Assembly: GCA_002167855.2 (NCBI GenBank)
Contig: NHBG02000020.1
Location: 279,117 to 343,116, forward strand
DNA: 64,000 bases
Direction of reading: 5' to 3'
Source: Gammaproteobacteria bacterium TMED1
Lineage (GTDB): Bacteria; Pseudomonadota; Gammaproteobacteria; Pseudomonadales; Azotimanducaceae
Shown one piece after another: positions 60,627-64,000 of this stretch; positions within the stretch are counted from its first letter, which is position 1; every line of letters starts with the position of its first letter. The notes beneath the pieces were generated by a model, which was given only the letters and a program-made list of their open reading frames with translations, had not been told where the DNA came from and did no database searches. The position numbers and the translations under genes are program-made.

Positions 60627-61535
60627 TCAAGCCGTCAAACGTTGATAAGCCTCTTCATAACGCATTAACGTATTATCAATAACTTCCTGAGGAAGAGCAG
60701 GTCCGGGGAACTCTTTATCCCACTCAGCGCTATCAACCAGGGTCTGCGTGTAATTTCGCACATATTGCTTATCAAAACTATTTTGCTCCGTGCCGGGCTC
60801 CCACTCTTGTGCTGGCCAAAAACGTGAGCTGTCAGGAGTCAAAACCTCATCAATAAGTACTGGAACTTCAGAGTTTTCTAACAATCCAAATTCAAATTTG
60901 GTATCTGCAATAATAATTCCTCTCTCCCGCGCGTACTCTCGACCTGTATTATAAATTTGTAGCGATAGGTCTTTTATTGACTCCATCAGAGAGTACCCTA
61001 CCAACTCACAGGCTTCTTCAAAACTGATATTTTCATCATGCCCCTCTTCTGCTTTGGTCGAAGGCGTGAATATCGGTGTTTCTATACGATCGCTGTTGAC
61101 CATATGCTCGGGCAGGGTGATTCCGCAAACCTTACCAGTCTTCTGATAATCTTTGTAACCACTTCCAGTGAGATAACCTCGAACAATACACTCAACAGGC
61201 ACGACATTAGTCTTTCTACAAATCATAATACGCCCTTCCAGGCTTTCTATCTCTTGCTTGCTAAGACCATCGATATCTGAGGGGTCTGTAGAAATCAAAT
61301 GATGGGACATCGAGTCCCCAAAATAGTCGAACCAAAACTTGGAAATTTTTGTGAGCAACACACCCTTCCCTGGTATCCCATTAGACAAAACAACATCAAA
61401 AACACTCACACGATCACTAGCGATAATTAAAATTCCATCTTCCCCATTTGATAGTTTCATGTCATATAAATCTCTAACCTTACCCGTTCTCTTATTGGGG
61501 AGAGGAAGATTCGTCGTCATTAATGCCTGTTCCAA
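60627..61535 (-). CDS. purC: SAICAR synthase PurC (long, type 2 form)
   Basis: A 302-residue phosphoribosylaminoimidazole-succinocarboxamide synthase of the longer type found in yeast and some bacteria, rather than the 237-residue E. coli form. GKVRDLYDM, LIIASDRVSVFDVVL, VVPVECIVRGYLTGSGY, IADTKFEFGL and DEVLTPDSSRFW are the family motifs. Step: CAIR plus aspartate to SAICAR in purine synthesis. The TTG start at 61535 is preferred because AAGGA lies 8 nt upstream; an ATG five codons in is possible. Confidence 0.93.
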   Translation of the reverse strand: MEQALMTTNLPLPNKRTGKVRDLYDMKLSNGEDGILIIASDRVSVFDVVLSNGIPGKGVLLTKISKFWFDYFGDSMSHHLISTDPSDIDGLSKQEIESLEGRIMICRKTNVVPVECIVRGYLTGSGYKDYQKTGKVCGITLPEHMVNSDRIETPIFTPSTKAEEGHDENISFEEACELVGYSLMESIKDLSLQIYNTGREYARERGIIIADTKFEFGLLENSEVPVLIDEVLTPDSSRFWPAQEWEPGTEQNSFDKQYVRNYTQTLVDSAEWDKEFPGPALPQEVIDNTLMRYEEAYQRLTA

Positions 61536-61607
61536 AGTTTTTGTCCTTATAGTAAAGAGTTACATTCTACAGAAACGATCAAATTCGAAAAAGAAAATGT
61601 TTTTATA

Positions 61608-62828
61608 CTAAGATGCAAGTGCCTGATCGAAGTCTGCTATCAAATCACCAGCTTCCTCAATACCAATAGAAAACCGAACCAGTGAATCCTGAATACCCAT
61701 CTCTAAACGCCTCTTTCGACCCATTTCAGAGTAAATTGTATGCGCAACAGGTATGCCTAAAGTTCGGGTATCTCCAAGATTGCTGCTGCATATAACAAGT
61801 CTTAGTTTATTGAGAAAATCAAAGCAATCTAGATTATTGAGTTCTACACTAAATATCGCACCCGGATGCCTAAATAGTGTCTGCGCAAGCTCATTCTCTG
61901 GATGATTCTGTAGGCCTGGGTAGTATAAACGCTTAATGCTCCGATGCCCGGATAGGAAGTCTGTAATTTTTTTTGCATTAGAGCAGGCTCTATCCATTCT
62001 TAAAGCTAGAGTGTCTGAACCAACAGAAATATGGTGCGCTGCTTCTGGGCCTAAAGCGGCTCCAAAATCACGAAGCCCCTTTTTCTTGATCTGGGTAATT
62101 GCCCAACTAGAACTATCACCTCCCTTATAGATATCGTATATATTTGAGTAGCTACTCCAGTCATAATTATTGAGTTCCGTGACAGCACCACCAAGTGCAT
62201 TAGCGTGGCCACCAATATATTTTGTAAGACTGTTAATTGACAGACTTGCACCTACATTTTTTGGCTGGAAGAGATAAGGAGTGGTCATGGTATTGTCAAT
62301 AAAGTAAACAAGCTGGTGATCTTTACACAAATCGCCAATCCTCTGGAGATCAGATATCTGAGTTCTCGGATTGGCTATAGTTTCTACAAATACCATTTTA
62401 GTATTTTCCCGAATTTCTGAAGCGACGGCATCGACTGATGTGGCATCCACTAAAGATACCTCAATCCCATGAGTAGCAAAAGAGCTGAACAAACTGTTAG
62501 TGTTGCCAAACAAATAAGATGACGAAATTAAGTGATCACCCCTCTGCAATAATGAAAACAGTGTACTACCAATAGCGGCCATCCCCGTTGAAAAAGCAAC
62601 GGTTGCAGATCCATTTTCCATAACTGAAATCTTGTTCTGTAATGCTGTCACGGTAGGATTTGTCTGACGGCCATAAGAATAACCAAATTCCCTACCTTGA
62701 AATACGGCTGCTAATTCTCTTGCATCCTCATAAGCATAAGTCACGGTAGTGTGAATAGGCTTATGTATCGAACCATGTTCTATTTGATCCTGTCGATCTG
62801 AATGCACAATTCTTGATGTAAACCCCAT
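61608..62828 (-). CDS. Cys/Met metabolism PLP-dependent transsulfuration enzyme (MetB/MetZ/MetY/MGL type)
   Basis: A 406-residue enzyme of the trans-sulfuration family. Features: YSYGRQTNPTVTALQ, FSTGMAAIGSTLFSLL (PLP phosphate site), ETIANPRTQ, FIDNTMTTPYLF and SINSLTKYIGGHANALGG with the PLP lysine. It could be cystathionine gamma-synthase, homocysteine synthase (O-acyl-homoserine sulfhydrylase) or methionine gamma-lyase, which are hard to tell apart. The SAM-II riboswitch upstream argues for a biosynthetic enzyme of the methionine/SAM cycle. The strong AGGAGGGG site precedes ATG 62828. Confidence 0.87.
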   Translation of the reverse strand: MGFTSRIVHSDRQDQIEHGSIHKPIHTTVTYAYEDARELAAVFQGREFGYSYGRQTNPTVTALQNKISVMENGSATVAFSTGMAAIGSTLFSLLQRGDHLISSSYLFGNTNSLFSSFATHGIEVSLVDATSVDAVASEIRENTKMVFVETIANPRTQISDLQRIGDLCKDHQLVYFIDNTMTTPYLFQPKNVGASLSINSLTKYIGGHANALGGAVTELNNYDWSSYSNIYDIYKGGDSSSWAITQIKKKGLRDFGAALGPEAAHHISVGSDTLALRMDRACSNAKKITDFLSGHRSIKRLYYPGLQNHPENELAQTLFRHPGAIFSVELNNLDCFDFLNKLRLVICSSNLGDTRTLGIPVAHTIYSEMGRKRRLEMGIQDSLVRFSIGIEEAGDLIADFDQALAS

Positions 62829-62855
62829 ATCCCCTCCTAGGCGACATTCGAGCCG

Positions 62856-62900
62856 AAAAAAAAACCTGTCTAGTTATCTATCCACAACTAAAGCAGGTTT
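62856..62900 (-). terminator. Intrinsic terminator in the leader of the methionine-cycle gene
   Basis: Read leftward, AACCTG (62899-62894) pairs with CAGGTT (62868-62863), continued by CTTTAGTT and AACTAGA, around a loop of about ten bases, and is followed by a run of nine T. It lies between the riboswitch and ATG 62828, so it acts as an attenuator rather than an end-of-gene terminator. Confidence 0.82.
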
Positions 62901-62904
62901 CTTT

Positions 62905-62956
62905 CCCTTTAGCTGCACTTCTATCGCGCCCGCAAGCAGATTTCAAATCGGCGCAT
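62905..62956 (-). promoter_or_regulatory. SAM-II-type riboswitch
   Basis: Read leftward the element starts ATGCGCCGATTTG, then CTGCTTGCGGGCGCGATAGAAG and GTGCAGCTAAAGGG (each within the element). It aligns by eye with the Sargasso Sea metX SAM-II riboswitch (GCGCUGAUUUAA...GCGCGUGAUAAAUGUAGCUAAA). P1 is GCGCC (62954-62950) with GGCGC (62930-62926), and a pseudoknot helix pairs CTGC with GCAG. In the known family bound SAM shuts down the downstream gene. Here AGCTAAAG (62914-62907) can pair with CTTTAGTT (62893-62886), a candidate antiterminator that competes with the terminator stem. Confidence 0.85.
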
Positions 62957-62960
62957 GAGT

Positions 62961-62990
62961 ATTTTAAGAAACCCTTTACCAAAATATCAA
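62961..62990 (-). promoter_or_regulatory. Promoter of the SAM-II leader transcript
   Basis: Read leftward TTGATA (62990-62985) and TAAAAT (62966-62961) are 18 bp apart; each has five of six consensus positions. A start near 62955 would fall at the 5' edge of the riboswitch P1 helix, which supports both calls. Confidence 0.65.
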
Positions 62991-63057
62991 GTAGACTTTA
63001 GAAAATATTAAAGCAACAGGACTCTGTTAGAATTGAGCAGCAACTAAAGGAATTTAT

Positions 63058-64000
63058 ATGCCTTCATTTAATGACGAACTCTTAACATTCTTATCTCAAT
63101 CACCTACACCATTTCATGCTGTTAAAAATATGAGTACTCAGCTAGAAAAAGAGGGCTTTAAAAAACTTGATGAAAGTGAGTGCTGGAAAATTACTGAACC
63201 TGGTCGCTATTATGCTGTGAGAAACCAGTCTTCTATCATAGCTTTTACTCGAGGTAATAACGATGCTCTTAAGGCAGGCATAAGGCTTATCGGTGCCCAT
63301 ACTGACAGTCCATGTCTCCGCGTCAAACCAAATCCAACAATCCACAAAAGTTCATATCTGCAAGTTGGAGTAGAAGTTTATGGCGGGGTATTGCTAAACC
63401 CCTGGTTTGATCGAGATTTGAGCCTTGCAGGTAGAGTGACATACTCTGCTGGATCGGCTATATCTAGCAGTCTCATTAATTTTAATGCCCCAATAGGCAT
63501 AATCCCAAGTCTTGCCATTCACCTTGATCGTAAGGCCAACGAATCACGCAGTATTAACCCCCAAAGACATCTTCCACCTGTTCTTATGCAGACGGATGAA
63601 TATACAACCTTCGATTCCCTCTTGGAAAAAAGGCTCCAAGAAGAACACGATATAGAAGGGAAAATCCTAGGACATGAGCTCTCTTTTTATGATGTCAACC
63701 CAGCCAACCTTATTGGCATGAATAACGAATTCATAGCAAGCGCGCGATTGGATAACCTCCTTAGCTGCTTTATTGGATTAAAGTCACTTCTATTAGCTGA
63801 TGATACCTATACCTGTGTCTTGGTATGCAATGATCATGAAGAAGTTGGGAGCGCCTCGAATGCAGGCGCCTTTGGACCCTTCCTAAGGAATGTGATCGAA
63901 AGATTATTTCCAAATAGAGAAGAGCTACTCCGGATAATGTCAAGATCGGTTCTAATTTCAACTGACAACGCACATGGTATTCATCCCAATTATGCAGACA
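63058..64000 (+). CDS. M18 family aminopeptidase ApeB-like (partial, runs off the right edge)
   Basis: An open frame from ATG 63058 to the window end (314 codons seen of about 425-430 expected). AAAGGA lies upstream of the ATG. M18 aminopeptidase motifs are clear: LIGAHTDSPCLRVKPNP with metal-binding His81, NPWFDRDLSLAGRV, SARLDNLLSCF, NDHEEVGSASNAGA with the catalytic Glu and metal residues (about 259-266), and STDNAHGIHPNY. This zinc enzyme removes N-terminal (often acidic) residues from peptides in the cytoplasm. It is divergent from the SAM-II-regulated gene. Confidence 0.93.
   Translation, partial: MPSFNDELLTFLSQSPTPFHAVKNMSTQLEKEGFKKLDESECWKITEPGRYYAVRNQSSIIAFTRGNNDALKAGIRLIGAHTDSPCLRVKPNPTIHKSSYLQVGVEVYGGVLLNPWFDRDLSLAGRVTYSAGSAISSSLINFNAPIGIIPSLAIHLDRKANESRSINPQRHLPPVLMQTDEYTTFDSLLEKRLQEEHDIEGKILGHELSFYDVNPANLIGMNNEFIASARLDNLLSCFIGLKSLLLADDTYTCVLVCNDHEEVGSASNAGAFGPFLRNVIERLFPNREELLRIMSRSVLISTDNAHGIHPNYAD

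Noticed and set aside
1..64000. CRISPR arrays, insertion sequences, phage genes
   Set aside because: No regularly spaced repeats, transposase, integrase or phage structural gene was recognised on either strand.

Overview
The window looks like a chromosomal segment of a free-living, probably marine, gammaproteobacterium with an AT-leaning genome and short intergenic gaps. The evidence is gene order: aspS-yebC-ruvC-ruvA-ruvB-tolQ-tolR-tolA-tolB-pal-cpoB (34.9 to 27.2 kb, read leftward) is the Pseudomonas-type arrangement, and perM/bepA, dapA-bamC, MetR, MiaE, CnoX and RmuC are also gammaproteobacterial. I see no insertion sequence, prophage, CRISPR array or rRNA. One tRNA (Lys, UUU) is present at 22.5 kb. 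The organism cannot be named from sequence alone.

Layout. 0-1.6 kb: coenzyme F420 genes (start of cofD, cofE, and an F420-dependent NADP reductase), unusual for this group. 1.7-2.3 kb: an archaeal-type TrmY pseudouridine methyltransferase, then a 590 bp AT-rich gap with an inverted pair of DnaA-box-like sequences. 2.9-7.5 kb: crotonase, acyl-CoA synthetase, PhoD-like phosphatase and an anchored DsbA-like protein. 7.6-14.5 kb: MaeB, an ArsM-type arsenite methyltransferase, a ROK sugar kinase, RmuC, and a CnoX relative without the thioredoxin cysteines. 14.58-14.78 kb: two tandem LexA boxes in front of a 52-codon ORF. 14.8-22.5 kb: WalJ-like hydrolase, bamC, dapA, perM, TusA-like protein, bepA, nadA and a GshB-like ligase. 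22.7-27.0 kb: a two-gene ABC exporter. 27.2-37.1 kb: Tol-Pal, Ruv, YebC, AspS and an FmdB zinc ribbon. 37.4-41.3 kb: proS, a TlpA-like lipoprotein, small oxidoreductases and an unknown putative DNA-binding protein. 41.6-48.6 kb: a plus-strand run of miaE, an unassigned glycosyltransferase-like gene, type 2 argC, a type Ic aspartate aminotransferase, a sodium/solute symporter and a DEAD-box helicase. 48.8-55.4 kb: DUF2237, a CoA-transferase homologue, a sulfatase, amtB with a sigma-54 promoter, an alpha/beta hydrolase and two small unknown genes. 55.47-55.71 kb: an intergenic RNA candidate. 55.7-62.8 kb: metR, a small membrane protein, moeA, moaB, patB, msrA, purC and a methionine-cycle PLP enzyme. 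The window ends inside an M18 aminopeptidase.

The most interesting material is in small elements. (1) The 55.5-55.7 kb RNA has a near-consensus sigma-70 promoter, a strong intrinsic terminator, a 14-nt stretch exactly complementary to the usual 3' end of 16S rRNA, and two mutually exclusive folds that hide or expose that stretch. (2) A SAM-II-type riboswitch, with a promoter, candidate antiterminator and intrinsic terminator, precedes the PLP enzyme at 62.8 kb. (3) Tandem LexA boxes precede a tiny unknown ORF. (4) The F420 genes sit in a proteobacterial context. (5) amtB has an almost perfect -24/-12 promoter.

Methionine and sulfur functions cluster at the right end (MetR, PatB/MalY, MsrA, SAM-II-controlled PLP enzyme). 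Envelope maintenance (BamC, BepA, Tol-Pal) and DNA repair (RuvABC, RmuC, a possible SOS ORF) dominate the middle.
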